DNA from: Gammaproteobacteria bacterium
GTDB taxonomy: Bacteria; Pseudomonadota; Gammaproteobacteria; Steroidobacterales; Steroidobacteraceae
NCBI GenBank assembly: GCA_028293765.1
Contig: JAQGOG010000141.1
Coordinates: 62,001-126,000 of the forward strand
Direction: 5' to 3'
Length of the DNA stretch: 64,000 nucleotides
Below are positions 52,449-61,156 of this stretch, in pieces; position 1 is the stretch's first letter, and every line of letters begins with the position of its first letter. The position numbers and the translations under genes are program-made. A model generated the notes under the pieces. It was given only the letters and a program-made list of their open reading frames with translations, did not search any database and was not told the DNA's origin.

Positions 52449-53216
52449 CTAAAGCCGTTCGCGAATCGCCGCGGGCAGCAGCGCCTTGTAGCGACGACTC
52501 AGCCCCACTGTCTGTCCATCGCGCAGCACCAACTCGTAATCGCCGTGAAACAGGGGGCGCAACTCCGCAATGAATCCGACCCGTACGACGTGTGAGCGGT
52601 GGACGCGAAGGAAATCGCCGGCATCGAGCTGTGCGACGAAGCTGTTGAGCGTGTCGCGAATCAGATGGACTTTGCCTCCGGCATGCACTTCTACGTAGTT
52701 ACCGGCGGCGGAAATCCGCTGGATGTCCTCGACCGACAGAAAGAACGCGCGCTCCGCTTCGCGCACGAGAATCTGCTTCACGGCCGCTGGCCGACCCGGA
52801 AGTCCCGCCAGCAGGCGGCGCACCCGTTCTTCGACATCACTACGATCGGGCTCGGCTAGCGCGGCGCGAGTCCGCTCGACGCTGCGCAGGAAACGCTCAC
52901 GATCGAAGGGTTTGAGAAGATAGTCGAGCGCTTGCACCTCGAAGGCCCGCACCGCATATTCGGAGTAAGCGGTCGTAAACACGATCAGAGGCGACGCGAC
53001 CGGCGTCAGCCCCTCGATGACATCAAAGCCGCTGCGTGTCCCGAGCTGGATATCGAGGTAGATCAGGTCGGGGGCGGCCGTCGTCACGGCGGCGATGGCT
53101 TCATCCACCGACGCAGCCTCGGCAACAACCCGGAAATCGTCCAACTCCGCCACAAAGCGTGTGAGCTTCGCGCGCGCCGGCGGCTCATCATCGATGATGA
53201 GTACTGAATAACTCAT
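52449..53216 (-). CDS. LytTR-type response regulator
   Basis: The 255-residue protein has a receiver domain (residues 3-120: SVLIIDDEPPARAKL, phosphorylated Asp in LIYLDIQLGTRSG, KPF near 103). A LytTR DNA-binding domain follows (about 150-250, VHAGGKVHLIRDTLNSFVAQLDAGDFLRVHRSHVV). The ATG at 53216 overlaps the kinase stop by four bases, so kinase and regulator are co-translated. LytTR proteins usually bind imperfect direct repeats; none was identified here. The upstream acyltransferase gene may be a co-regulated output. Confidence 0.96.
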   Translation of the reverse strand: MSYSVLIIDDEPPARAKLTRFVAELDDFRVVAEAASVDEAIAAVTTAAPDLIYLDIQLGTRSGFDVIEGLTPVASPLIVFTTAYSEYAVRAFEVQALDYLLKPFDRERFLRSVERTRAALAEPDRSDVEERVRRLLAGLPGRPAAVKQILVREAERAFFLSVEDIQRISAAGNYVEVHAGGKVHLIRDTLNSFVAQLDAGDFLRVHRSHVVRVGFIAELRPLFHGDYELVLRDGQTVGLSRRYKALLPAAIRERL

Positions 53217-54343
53217 CCAGGCACCGGGAAACTGACCGTCACTACGGTGCCACACGGCACGCGTGGGGCAAAAGTGAGCGTATGGTCGTTCGGAAAGAGG
53301 AGCTCGAGCCGGCGGGAGATGTTGGAGAGGCCGGTGCCGCGCTCCAGTGGCGCCTCGGGGAGACCGATGCCATCGTCGCTGATCGTGTATTGGAGCCGCG
53401 CGCCTGTCCGGCGCACGTCAACCCGCAGCCAGCCGCGACCGTCGCGCAGCCCATGCCTGATCGCATTCTCTACGATCGGTTGCAGCAGCAGGCGGGGGAC
53501 CTGCGCGGTGTCGAGACCGGGTTCAGCTTCCACCTCAAAAGCGAGCTGGCCGCGGAAGCGCTCGGCCATCATTGCCGCGTAGCCGCGGAGCCAACCGAGC
53601 TCGCGACCGAGCGGCACCTGAACGTGATGATCGGACTCGTATGCCGCCCGCAGCAGGTCGCCGAGCTGACTGATCATGCGATCGGCGGCTTCGACATCCT
53701 CGTGCATGCGGTTCGAGATTGCGTTCAGCGCATTGAACAGGAAGTGAGGCTCGATCTGCGCCGTCAGATGCCGGAGCCGGGCCTCGCTGAGTTCGGCCGC
53801 GAGCTCAGCTGCCCGAAGCTCACCGGCACGCCGCACCCGGAATTCGCGGACCGCAAACAGGACGATCAGGATCACGACATAGGTGATCAGGTCCTTCTGC
53901 AGTTCGTAGACTCCGCCGATCAACACGTTGCCGAAGTCGTAGGACTCCCCGACCAGCGCATAGGTGAGCTTGCGGATGAGCACCATTCCGCCGGTATGTA
54001 CGATCGAGAAAACGACCGCGCCCGCGATGTGCGCGAGGAGAATGCGACTGCGCGGCCGGGCGTCGAGCTTGAAACGGCGTTCGAAGCGAACAATGAGCGG
54101 GATGAGGGCAAAGATGACTACGACGCTGCTCGACTCCCAGACGAACGGCTTCCAGGGCGCGAGTGCCGGGCGGACCGAGCGCAGATCGATGAGGTGGTTG
54201 ACGCCCAAGTAGGCGCCAAAGAGCAGCGCCAAGGCGAGATACATCGGCCAAGCGGGGGCCAGCCAGCGCGGCGCGCGCGAGTCGGCCTCGCCGGTGTCGC
54301 CGGTGTCGCCGGTCGAAGTGGGCGGGTTGCTGGTCATCGCCAT
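53213..54343 (-). CDS. LytS/YehU-type sensor histidine kinase
   Basis: The protein (about 376 residues) has four membrane segments in its first 170 residues, then a His_kinase domain of the LytS type: AQIEPHFLFNALNAISNRMHEDVEAADRMI, with the phospho-accepting His in EPHFLFN. An HATPase region with LLLQPIVENAIRHGLRDGRG and DDGIGLPE follows. It senses an unknown signal in the membrane. Two close ATG codons at 54343 and 54337 are possible. Right after the start, three copies of a nine-base unit encode a TGD repeat, which could vary in number. It is co-translated with the LytTR regulator. Confidence 0.94.
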   Translation of the reverse strand: MAMTSNPPTSTGDTGDTGEADSRAPRWLAPAWPMYLALALLFGAYLGVNHLIDLRSVRPALAPWKPFVWESSSVVVIFALIPLIVRFERRFKLDARPRSRILLAHIAGAVVFSIVHTGGMVLIRKLTYALVGESYDFGNVLIGGVYELQKDLITYVVILIVLFAVREFRVRRAGELRAAELAAELSEARLRHLTAQIEPHFLFNALNAISNRMHEDVEAADRMISQLGDLLRAAYESDHHVQVPLGRELGWLRGYAAMMAERFRGQLAFEVEAEPGLDTAQVPRLLLQPIVENAIRHGLRDGRGWLRVDVRRTGARLQYTISDDGIGLPEAPLERGTGLSNISRRLELLFPNDHTLTFAPRVPCGTVVTVSFPVPG

Positions 54344-54383
54344 TCCTGCCTCGTGCAAAGCCCAGGCATGTCGGACTCGTATT

Positions 54384-55625
54384 CTAGTTGATGTCCTGCC
54401 AGGTCGGCGGCGCGATCGCCTTGGCACCTCTGATGGCGACGGGTGTGGCCGTGGGCGCAGGGGCCAGGCCGAACAGGGGCCTTAACGCCCTCACCCGGCG
54501 AATAGCCTCATAGCCCAGCAAGCACGCGGATACCGTCACGAACACCAGCAGGACGCCCTCGGGAATGGGAGCGAGCCCTGCCGGTTTCAGGGCATGAGCG
54601 ATGACGACGATCACGGTCTGATGCAGGATGTACACAGGGAAGATTGCGGTCGTCAGGTAGCGGCGTGCCGCATTGTCATAGCAGAAGTGTCGGCGCGCAA
54701 ATCCCAACGCGGCGACGATCGCAAGCCACTGCTCGGCGCCGTACACGACACGTTGGATGAGCTTGAGAATTTGCGGCGGCGCCGCGACATCGTCGCTGTA
54801 GATGCCAAAGTAGGCGCACAGCAGTGCCCAGCCGAGGACGGCCAATCCAAGCGCCGACCAGCGAGCGCGCTCGATCGCCGCCCATGGCGCTCGTGTACCA
54901 GCAAGTGCGAACCCGAGGAGAAACACCAACCCGTAACTGGCGTGGTTGTACCAGTCGCCAAGCAATGCGTGGTTCGCCGGAAATAGCCCAACGAGGGCCA
55001 CACGGACTACCGCGAGATACAAGAGGGGCCACAGCAGTACGCCGAGACCGGAGAGCCTGCGCTCCGCAAACGCTCGTAGACGGGGAATCGAGCCTGGGAG
55101 CGCCCGGATGCCGATATACAACAGCAGCGTATACACCCAGAGATACGCGACGAACCACAAGTGGTTCCACGTGGGGAGGATCAGACACTCCGACCCGCGA
55201 CAAAAGCCGTGGTAGCCGGTGATATAGAGCTTCCAGAACTCCAAATAGCTTCCAGGGTACGCCAGCTTCTCGACGACCTCGAGATACGACTGCGGCGGTA
55301 CAATGACGGCCATACCGAAAAGCAGCGGCACGAGGAGTCGAAACGACCGCTGCCCAAGGAAACCGCGGGCGCCCTGTCGCTCGAGAAGATAGCCGGTCGC
55401 GACGCCGGAGACCAGAAACAGCAGGGATAGCCGCCACGGCGACGTCAACATCATCAGCGGCTCGATCGCATGCGAAGAACGCACGCTCTTCACGTGCCAG
55501 TCCCACGTCACGTAGTACATGCCGACGTGGTAGACGATCAGCAGCATGAAAGCGCCGATCCGCACCCAATCGAGATCGTAACGCCGCTTCCCCATGTCCC
55601 GTCCGAACCCTGCTTGCTCTTTCAT
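54384..55625 (-). CDS. acyltransferase 3 family membrane protein
   Basis: The 413-residue protein has about ten membrane helices and the acyltransferase 3 (OafA/OpgC-like) opening RRYDLDWVRIGAFMLLIVYHVGMYYV with the catalytic-type His. Other conserved pieces are SPWRLSLLFLVSGVATGYLL, NHLWFVAYLWVYTLLLY and IFPVYILHQTVIVVIAHALK. These enzymes put acyl or succinyl groups on surface or periplasmic glycans. With opgD elsewhere in the window, modification of periplasmic glucans is conceivable but unproven. The start ATG has GGGAGG four bases before it. It lies 40 bases upstream of the kinase gene, in the same direction. Confidence 0.92.
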   Translation of the reverse strand: MKEQAGFGRDMGKRRYDLDWVRIGAFMLLIVYHVGMYYVTWDWHVKSVRSSHAIEPLMMLTSPWRLSLLFLVSGVATGYLLERQGARGFLGQRSFRLLVPLLFGMAVIVPPQSYLEVVEKLAYPGSYLEFWKLYITGYHGFCRGSECLILPTWNHLWFVAYLWVYTLLLYIGIRALPGSIPRLRAFAERRLSGLGVLLWPLLYLAVVRVALVGLFPANHALLGDWYNHASYGLVFLLGFALAGTRAPWAAIERARWSALGLAVLGWALLCAYFGIYSDDVAAPPQILKLIQRVVYGAEQWLAIVAALGFARRHFCYDNAARRYLTTAIFPVYILHQTVIVVIAHALKPAGLAPIPEGVLLVFVTVSACLLGYEAIRRVRALRPLFGLAPAPTATPVAIRGAKAIAPPTWQDIN

Positions 55626-55835
55626 ACTGCCTCCCGTTCATCGCGTGGGGGCAGCATCGTGACCAACCAACTGCGGCGCAATTCGCCTGTGACGAGCGGG
55701 ACCGCCCATGGGACGAGCGGGACGCGCGATGGTCGCGAGAACGAGTGAGTTAGCGCTCCGGCACGTCTCGCACGAATTGCGCCAGCTGGGGCCGCCGCAC
55801 CATTGGTTCGCCTCCGGGCGCCGGCGAGAACGGGC

Positions 55836-56050
55836 ACGCCGGGCAACCGTGGGAGCGGAGTGCCCGTCAGGCGACAGCCAGCTGATCCCTGATCGGCGTG
55901 CGCCGTATGCGCTTGCCCGTCGGTGCTCGACCGGCACCGTGTGATAAAAGTCGTGCTGCAGGTCATTCTCGCGGGTCCAGGTGACCTTGACCGGGTCGCG
56001 CCGGCAGCGAGCGCAGCAGCCCGCGACCTCACCCGGACACTGGCCGCCGA
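55836..56050 (-). pseudogene. remnant of a xanthine dehydrogenase/IorB-type molybdopterin subunit
   Basis: On the minus strand, 55836-55997 reads DPVKVTWTRENDLQHDFYHT then VPVEHRRAS, followed shortly by ISWLSPDGHSAPTVA. This is the hallmark of the large molybdopterin-binding subunit of isoquinoline/xanthine dehydrogenase-type enzymes (a WTRE-D--HDFYHTV stretch, then an AWLHR-APTIA stretch). The conserved glycine-rich site upstream is lost and the frame breaks further on. It is a fragment of a gene of more than 2 kb. The upstream edge of the fragment is uncertain. Confidence 0.65.
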
Positions 56051-56158
56051 TCAGCGTGTATGCGGTGAGCGCAATGCCGGATCGCATTCAATACAGCATG
56101 CCCTTGCGCAACCCGTCACGAGACGTTGTAGACTGCGATCGTCCCGATGCTTTGTTGA

Positions 56159-57454
56159 ATGAAGTTGAAGCCGTTCAAACCGCCCGCTTTGCGCCTGCAT
56201 TCGCCGCTTTCACTGTCCAGCTGCGCTTCACCGACCAGAACGACGTCTGTAAAGGAGAAGCATTCTCTTTCGCATCGATGCAGTCGTCAGCTTGGCCTGC
56301 CATTCGCCGTCGCTGCGTGGTCCGTTTTGCTCGTTTCGCTGCTCGCCGCGCCTCGATGGGCGCGCGCGGGAAACGTTTCGGAGCAGCTTGGCCTTCATTC
56401 GGGACGAGAGATCTATCAAGCGGCCTGCGCCGCCTGTCATGGTCCCAATGGTGAGGGCACACCGGAAGCCACAGCCGGTTTCGTCAAGCCCGATACATTC
56501 CCGCATTTCAATCGATGTGACGAGACGACCCCCGAATACACGAGAGACTGGACTGCGGTAGTCCGCGATGGCGGCCCCACTCGCGGGTTTTCGCAGATCA
56601 TGCCGTCCTTCAGCGGTGTCCTGACCGCGCACCAGATCAATCAGGTCGTCGCCTACGTGCGCGGGCTGTGCGCCGAGAAAGACTGGCCCCGTGGTGAATT
56701 GAACGTGCCACGCGCTTTGGCCACCGAAAAAGCCTTTCCGGAAAGCGAGACGGTGCTGACTACCACGGTCAACACCCGAGGGCCGGCAAACGTCAGCAAT
56801 GAGCTCGTCTATGAGCAAATCCTCGGCAAGCGCGATCAACTGGAAATCGCGGTGCCGTTCGGTTGGGCGCATCAGAACAGCGGCGCGCTTTCCGGAGGCC
56901 TCGGCGACGTCGTAGCGGGAATCAAGCACGTGATGTTCTCCAATGTACGCAATGACGACGACAAGCCTGTCTATGACAGCACCGGCTCCATACTGAGTGT
57001 TCAGGGTGAGGTATCCCTGCCCACCGGCAGCGTGGACAAAGGTCTCGGCACCGGCGAAACGAGCTTCAACGCCTTTGCTGCTTACGACCAGGTGTTTCGC
57101 GCACAGACATTCATGCAGATTCAGGCTGGTGCCGATCTGCCGTTGCATTCGCATAGGGCCCCGCGCTCCGCATTCTTTCGCAGCGCATTCGGGAAGAGTT
57201 TCAGCAGCGACGTGGCAGGACGCTTATGGAGCCCGATGATTGAGGTCCTTGCCAACCGCGAGCTGATCTCGGGCGCAAGGACGGACTGGGATGTCATGCC
57301 GGAATTTCAGGTCACCCTGAACCGTCGCCAGCACATTCGTGCCGCGCTGGGCTATCGCATCCCGGTCAACGACACCGCGAATCGGCCCAGGCAAGTGATG
57401 GCCTACTTTCTGTGGGACTGGTTCGACGGCGGGCTGTTCGAGGGCTGGCGATGA
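56159..57454 (+). CDS. mono-heme cytochrome c fused to an outer-membrane barrel-like domain
   Basis: The 431-residue protein has a signal-like hydrophobic stretch (about residues 47-70, LPFAVAAWSVLLVSLLAAPRWARA), then a class I cytochrome c domain (72-175). In that domain the heme site is C90-A-A-C-H94 and the probable axial Met is M148 in IMPSF. The remaining about 250 residues alternate polar and aromatic residues as in outer-membrane beta strands (VLTTTVNTRGPANVSNELVYEQ, MQIQAGADLPLHSH, WDVMPEFQVTLNRRQHIRAALGYRI). This resembles porin-fused cytochromes such as Cyc2 in plan, but the barrel is shorter and differs. The start is uncertain: the ATG at 56159 has no ribosome site and leaves a 46-residue lead. 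The stop overlaps the next gene's ATG. Confidence 0.8.
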   Translation: MKLKPFKPPALRLHSPLSLSSCASPTRTTSVKEKHSLSHRCSRQLGLPFAVAAWSVLLVSLLAAPRWARAGNVSEQLGLHSGREIYQAACAACHGPNGEGTPEATAGFVKPDTFPHFNRCDETTPEYTRDWTAVVRDGGPTRGFSQIMPSFSGVLTAHQINQVVAYVRGLCAEKDWPRGELNVPRALATEKAFPESETVLTTTVNTRGPANVSNELVYEQILGKRDQLEIAVPFGWAHQNSGALSGGLGDVVAGIKHVMFSNVRNDDDKPVYDSTGSILSVQGEVSLPTGSVDKGLGTGETSFNAFAAYDQVFRAQTFMQIQAGADLPLHSHRAPRSAFFRSAFGKSFSSDVAGRLWSPMIEVLANRELISGARTDWDVMPEFQVTLNRRQHIRAALGYRIPVNDTANRPRQVMAYFLWDWFDGGLFEGWR

Positions 57455-59085
57455 GGAGCCGCGTCATCATTGCCCTTCTCTGGGCAGCCGGCGTAGTTCT
57501 CAGCATCCCCGCATTGGGAAGAGACGGCGCGACCGCCCCCTATCCAGACAACGGGCCGCAATTCCAGACGTCGGATCGCTGCCTCGCGTGTCACAACGGG
57601 ATGACCGCCCCCAGCGGAACGGATGTGTCCATCGGCATCGACTGGCGCACGAGCCTGATGGCCAACTCCGCGCGCGATCCCTATTGGCAGGCCAGTGTGC
57701 GGCGCGAAAGCATGGATCACGCGGGCTCGCAGGCAGCGATCGAAGACGAATGCTCCGTTTGCCACATGCCGATCGCCCGCTACCACGCGAAACTCAACGG
57801 GCAACCAGGGCAGGTGTTCGCAAACTTACCGCTGCAGTCGAACTCCAGACAGAACAAGGAGGCTGCCGACGGTGTCTCCTGCTCGGTCTGCCACCAGATC
57901 TCGACGCAGAACCTCGGCACCCCGGGCAGCTTCAACGGCGGTTTCGTGGTGAACGGCCCTAACGCGGCCGGCGTACGCCCCGAGTTCGGGCCCTTCGACA
58001 TCGATCCGGGCTTGATGCGCGTCATGCACACTTCCACCGGTGGCTTTCAGCCCACGCGCGGCGATCACATCCGCGACTCGGAAGTGTGCGCGACCTGCCA
58101 CACGCTGATTACCAAAGCGTTGAGTCCCGATGGCCACGAGATCGGCTCCCTGCCCGAACAAGTGCCCTATCAGGAATGGCTGCACAGCGACTACCGCACA
58201 CAGCGCACCTGCCAGTCGTGCCACATGCCTGCGGTCGAAGAGGATGTACCGATCACGCGCGTGCTGGGAGTCAAACGATCGGGGGTGGCGCGCCACGAGT
58301 TCGTCGCCGCCAACTTTTTCATGCAGCGCATGTTCGGTCAATATCACGACGAGCTGAGTCTGGCGGCGCAGCCGCAGGAACTGGCGGCCGCGGCGGACCG
58401 CACCGAGGGCTATTTGAAGTCCCTGGCCGCAAGGATTTCAGTCTCGCAGCCGCGGATCCGGGCCGGCGCATTGGAAGCGGACGTGACCGTCGAAAACCTG
58501 GGCGGCCACAAGTTGCCTACTGCCTATCCCTCGCGCCGCGCCTGGCTGCATGTCGTAGTCCGTGACCGCGACCATCGAGTTGTGTTCGAGTCGGGTGCGC
58601 TCCATTCCGATGGCTCGATTCAGGGAAATGACAACGACGCCGATCCGGCCCGCTATGAGCCCCACTACCGTGAGATCCACACACCCGATCAGGTGCAGAT
58701 CTACGAGTCCGTGCTGAAGGACGTACGCGGGGCGGTGACGACAGGTCTCCTGTCCGCGGTCGGGTACCTGAAGGACAACCGACTGTTGCCGCATGGCTTC
58801 GACAAGGGCACGGCGGCGCCCGAGATAGCAGTACACGGTGACGCACTGGAAGACCCGAATTTCACCGGTCAGGGAGACCGGGTACGCTACGTTATCGACT
58901 TGAGCGCCGCGCCCGGTCCGTACGAAGTCGAGGCCGAATTGTGGTACCAGCCTATCGGTTACCGGTGGGCCAACAACCTGAAGGCATACGCTGCGGACGA
59001 GCCGCGCCGCTTCAATGACCACTACGACGCCATGGCTCAGACGAGTGCCACAATGCTGGTGCGCGCGCAAGCCCGCGCAGAGTAG
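57451..59085 (+). CDS. pentaheme c-type cytochrome
   Basis: The 544-residue protein has a signal peptide (about residues 1-23) and five CXXCH sites: CLACH 44-48, CSVCH 101-105, CSVCH 144-148, CATCH 213-217 and CQSCH 254-258. It has the look of the c-554/hydroxylamine-oxidoreductase-related multiheme group, with a C-terminal beta-sandwich of about 230 residues (VENLGGHKLPTAYPSRRAWLHVVV). It should carry electrons in the periplasm. The ATG overlaps the barrel cytochrome stop by four bases, so the two are co-translated and probably form an electron-transfer unit. An in-frame start 13 codons earlier lies inside the upstream gene. Confidence 0.94.
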   Translation: MRSRVIIALLWAAGVVLSIPALGRDGATAPYPDNGPQFQTSDRCLACHNGMTAPSGTDVSIGIDWRTSLMANSARDPYWQASVRRESMDHAGSQAAIEDECSVCHMPIARYHAKLNGQPGQVFANLPLQSNSRQNKEAADGVSCSVCHQISTQNLGTPGSFNGGFVVNGPNAAGVRPEFGPFDIDPGLMRVMHTSTGGFQPTRGDHIRDSEVCATCHTLITKALSPDGHEIGSLPEQVPYQEWLHSDYRTQRTCQSCHMPAVEEDVPITRVLGVKRSGVARHEFVAANFFMQRMFGQYHDELSLAAQPQELAAAADRTEGYLKSLAARISVSQPRIRAGALEADVTVENLGGHKLPTAYPSRRAWLHVVVRDRDHRVVFESGALHSDGSIQGNDNDADPARYEPHYREIHTPDQVQIYESVLKDVRGAVTTGLLSAVGYLKDNRLLPHGFDKGTAAPEIAVHGDALEDPNFTGQGDRVRYVIDLSAAPGPYEVEAELWYQPIGYRWANNLKAYAADEPRRFNDHYDAMAQTSATMLVRAQARAE

Positions 59086-59116
59086 CAGCACGCATCGACT
59101 CTCGTTGTCGTACGGC

Positions 59117-59350
59117 TCAGTCGCTCGACGCGGGAGTTGGAACGATCGCGTGAGCACGCACAAAGGTCCAGGCGGCGGCGGCGAACACCAGCGCATTTGC
59201 GGCGACGACCGGTGTCGCGTCGATCAGAAATCCGTAGACGATCCACAGGACCGCACCGCACATCTGGACGGCGCGCAGTGCCGCCGGCCGCGCGAAGAAA
59301 TATGACCCGACGAACACCGCCGTCGCCATCCAACCCAGAATCTGTGTCAC
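59117..59350 (-). CDS. small YgjV-like membrane protein
   Basis: The 77-residue protein has three hydrophobic segments (ILGWMATAVFVGSYFFA; MCGAVLWIVYGFLI; VVAANALVFAAAAWTFVRA). The opening LGW and the layout resemble YgjV or the SemiSWEET-like small membrane families. The GTG at 59350 has GGGAGC eight bases before it, better than an upstream start that would add a long basic leader. It follows the HAD phosphatase gene on the same strand (16 bases apart) and probably shares its transcript. Function unknown. Confidence 0.68.
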   Translation of the reverse strand: MTQILGWMATAVFVGSYFFARPAALRAVQMCGAVLWIVYGFLIDATPVVAANALVFAAAAWTFVRAHAIVPTPASSD

Positions 59351-59366
59351 CGTCGTGCTCCCTTGA

Positions 59367-60188
59367 TCAAGCCATCGCCGCCACCGGCATCGCCGGCGCT
59401 TCCAGGATCCTGACACGATCGGTTCTGGCTCGCTCCCAATCGTGCAGCATCAGTCCATGCGACTCGAACAGCGAGCGGATCTCCGGGGTCCGCATACCCA
59501 GTACCTGATTCAAAACCGGGATGAGAACGCTGCAGGCGTTGTCGCTGAGCACGGTACTCTTGGCGATCCGTGCCAATTGCTTATTCTCGGAAACCGCGAT
59601 CGTGAACCCGTCACCGTGGTTCACGTGCAGCATCACGTGAACGTCGGAGCTGCCGTCGCCTACGTAGATGACGCGGTCGGAGACGACACCGAGTCGCTGC
59701 TCCAGCTCTTCGAGCACCGCGACCTTGCCGTAGCCAGCAGGCACTCGCGTGATGGCGCGCACTTCGCCGGATTCAGGGTCGTGGTCGAATTCAGTTCCAT
59801 AGATATGTTCGGGCGGCACGACACCCGACAGTGCTGACACGACGACTTCCCGGGGAGCGGCGGAGACGACATAGAAGGAAAAGCGGTACCCGTCCAGCCC
59901 TTTTTCCAGAAACCTCACCAGCTCCGGCAACGCAGCCTTGATCCGCAACCGCCGGCCCGTTTCGACCAGGTGCTCGCGCCACACGCCGCGAAAGTCAGGG
60001 TCATGACGGATGAGATAGGCCAGCTCACCCCCCTGCTGAACCAGGTTGCTGCGTCCCAGGCCGGCAACCTTGCGCTCGAAATCCGTCACGCCGAGGAGCT
60101 CGCTCAGCACGTGACCGGAGTCGTTGAAGCTCAGTGTCTGATCGAAATCAGACACGAGCAGATAGTGTTTTGGCAGCGGGGTCCGCAT
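59367..60188 (-). CDS. HAD-superfamily phosphatase
   Basis: The 273-residue protein has the HAD motifs: I in VSDFDQTL (nucleophile Asp), II-like [16 protein letters not shown] Lys in [10 protein letters not shown], and [12 protein letters not shown] with metal-binding Asp. It resembles the phosphoserine-phosphatase-like class with a helical cap between motifs. The ATG at 60188 has AAGGAG seven bases upstream. The substrate cannot be read from the sequence. It is followed by the small membrane protein gene and preceded by about 390 bases without a gene. Confidence 0.93.
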   Translation of the reverse strand: MRTPLPKHYLLVSDFDQTLSFNDSGHVLSELLGVTDFERKVAGLGRSNLVQQGGELAYLIRHDPDFRGVWREHLVETGRRLRIKAALPELVRFLEKGLDGYRFSFYVVSAAPREVVVSALSGVVPPEHIYGTEFDHDPESGEVRAITRVPAGYGKVAVLEELEQRLGVVSDRVIYVGDGSSDVHVMLHVNHGDGFTIAVSENKQLARIAKSTVLSDNACSVLIPVLNQVLGMRTPEIRSLFESHGLMLHDWERARTDRVRILEAPAMPVAAMA

Positions 60189-60324
60189 ATTCAAACTCCT
60201 TGACCGTCAGCGAGCGCAGGCCCGTTGGTCCGATATGGACACGCCGCCAACATAGCAAAGGCCGCACGGCGAACAAGCGAACTGTGTCACTCCAATACCT
60301 GAGCATTTTTCACGCCCGATGCAA

Positions 60325-60336
60325 AATCGCGCGATT
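60325..60336. promoter_or_regulatory. 12-bp palindrome in the HAD/b561 gap
   Basis: AATCGCGCGATT is a perfect palindrome about 140 bases upstream of the HAD gene. It could be an operator. The rest of the gap (60189-60577) holds no recognisable gene; a minus-strand open stretch near 60480-60577 did not match anything I know. Confidence 0.3.
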
Positions 60337-60577
60337 CACTCCCGTAGCGAACGATTGGGGCGCGCATGACGCATGCTACTGCCGCCGCCTGCACCGATAT
60401 GTGCGGTGCGAATCGCATCTGCACCGTTGCAGCCCACGCGCGCGCCCCGAGCCGGATGCGGGGCCGGACCGCCAGCGAGCCTTGCCTACGCCGGCGCGGA
60501 TATTGTCGGAAGCGCTTGGTCGCGGACCACGCTCCAGCTTGATGTGCCCTTGCCCAACTGTCGTAGAGCTTCGTAAT

Positions 60578-61156
60578 TCAGGAGCCCGGGCGAGCGCTGC
60601 TGCGCTCACGCCGACTCTGCCGGGCCAACGAAGCCATGCTCTCGAACACTCCGTCGCGCCGTATCAGGCCATGCAACAGCGCCGCGCCGAAGTGGGCCAG
60701 GAACGTTGCGAAAAACAGATACGCCAGCCAGGTGTGCAGATGGCGAAGCGCGGCATACAGCTGCGCATCCTGCGGCAGGATCGGCGGCAACTGCAGCGGT
60801 CCGTAGAGCACCACCGGGTAGGGTTCCGCCGAGAGCATGCCCCAGCCCACCAGGGGCATGACGAACATCAACGCATACAACACGAAGTGCGAACCCTTGG
60901 CGGCAATGCGCTGCCAGTGCGGCATCGTGTCGGGCAGCGGCGGCGGCGGGTTGATCAGTCGATTGATGAAACGGACGACCACCAGGATGAGGATCGCAAT
61001 CCCGAGCGGCTTGTGAATTGAGACCAACGCGTGGTAGCGCCCGGATAGCGAGGCGACCATGCCGACGCCGATGAACAGCATAGTCAGAACCATGACGGCC
61101 ATCACCCAGTGCAGCCAGCGGGAGGTGGCCGGAAAGCGTGCCTGCTGCGTGCTCAT
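60578..61156 (-). CDS. cytochrome b561
   Basis: The 192-residue protein has four membrane helices with the b561 His pattern: RWLHWVMAVMVLTMLF (about 13-28), SIHKPLGIAILILVVVRFI (about 47-65), GSHFVLYALMFVMPLVGWGML, and LHTWLAYLFFATFLAHFGAALLHGLI (about 139-164). It shuttles electrons between periplasm and membrane. Its ATG overlaps the stop of the catalase-like gene by four bases, a pairing seen in other bacteria. The pair probably forms a membrane-linked peroxide-reducing system. Confidence 0.95.
   Translation of the reverse strand: MSTQQARFPATSRWLHWVMAVMVLTMLFIGVGMVASLSGRYHALVSIHKPLGIAILILVVVRFINRLINPPPPLPDTMPHWQRIAAKGSHFVLYALMFVMPLVGWGMLSAEPYPVVLYGPLQLPPILPQDAQLYAALRHLHTWLAYLFFATFLAHFGAALLHGLIRRDGVFESMASLARQSRRERSSARPGS

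Noticed and set aside
55691-55723. 21-base-period direct repeat GACGAGCGGGAC
   Set aside because: Only two copies are present with no array structure, so neither a CRISPR nor a regulatory repeat array is supported.
60480-60577. possible decayed reading frame downstream of cytochrome b561 (minus strand)
   Set aside because: The translation is open for about 37 codons but I could not match it to any family, so I do not call it a pseudogene.
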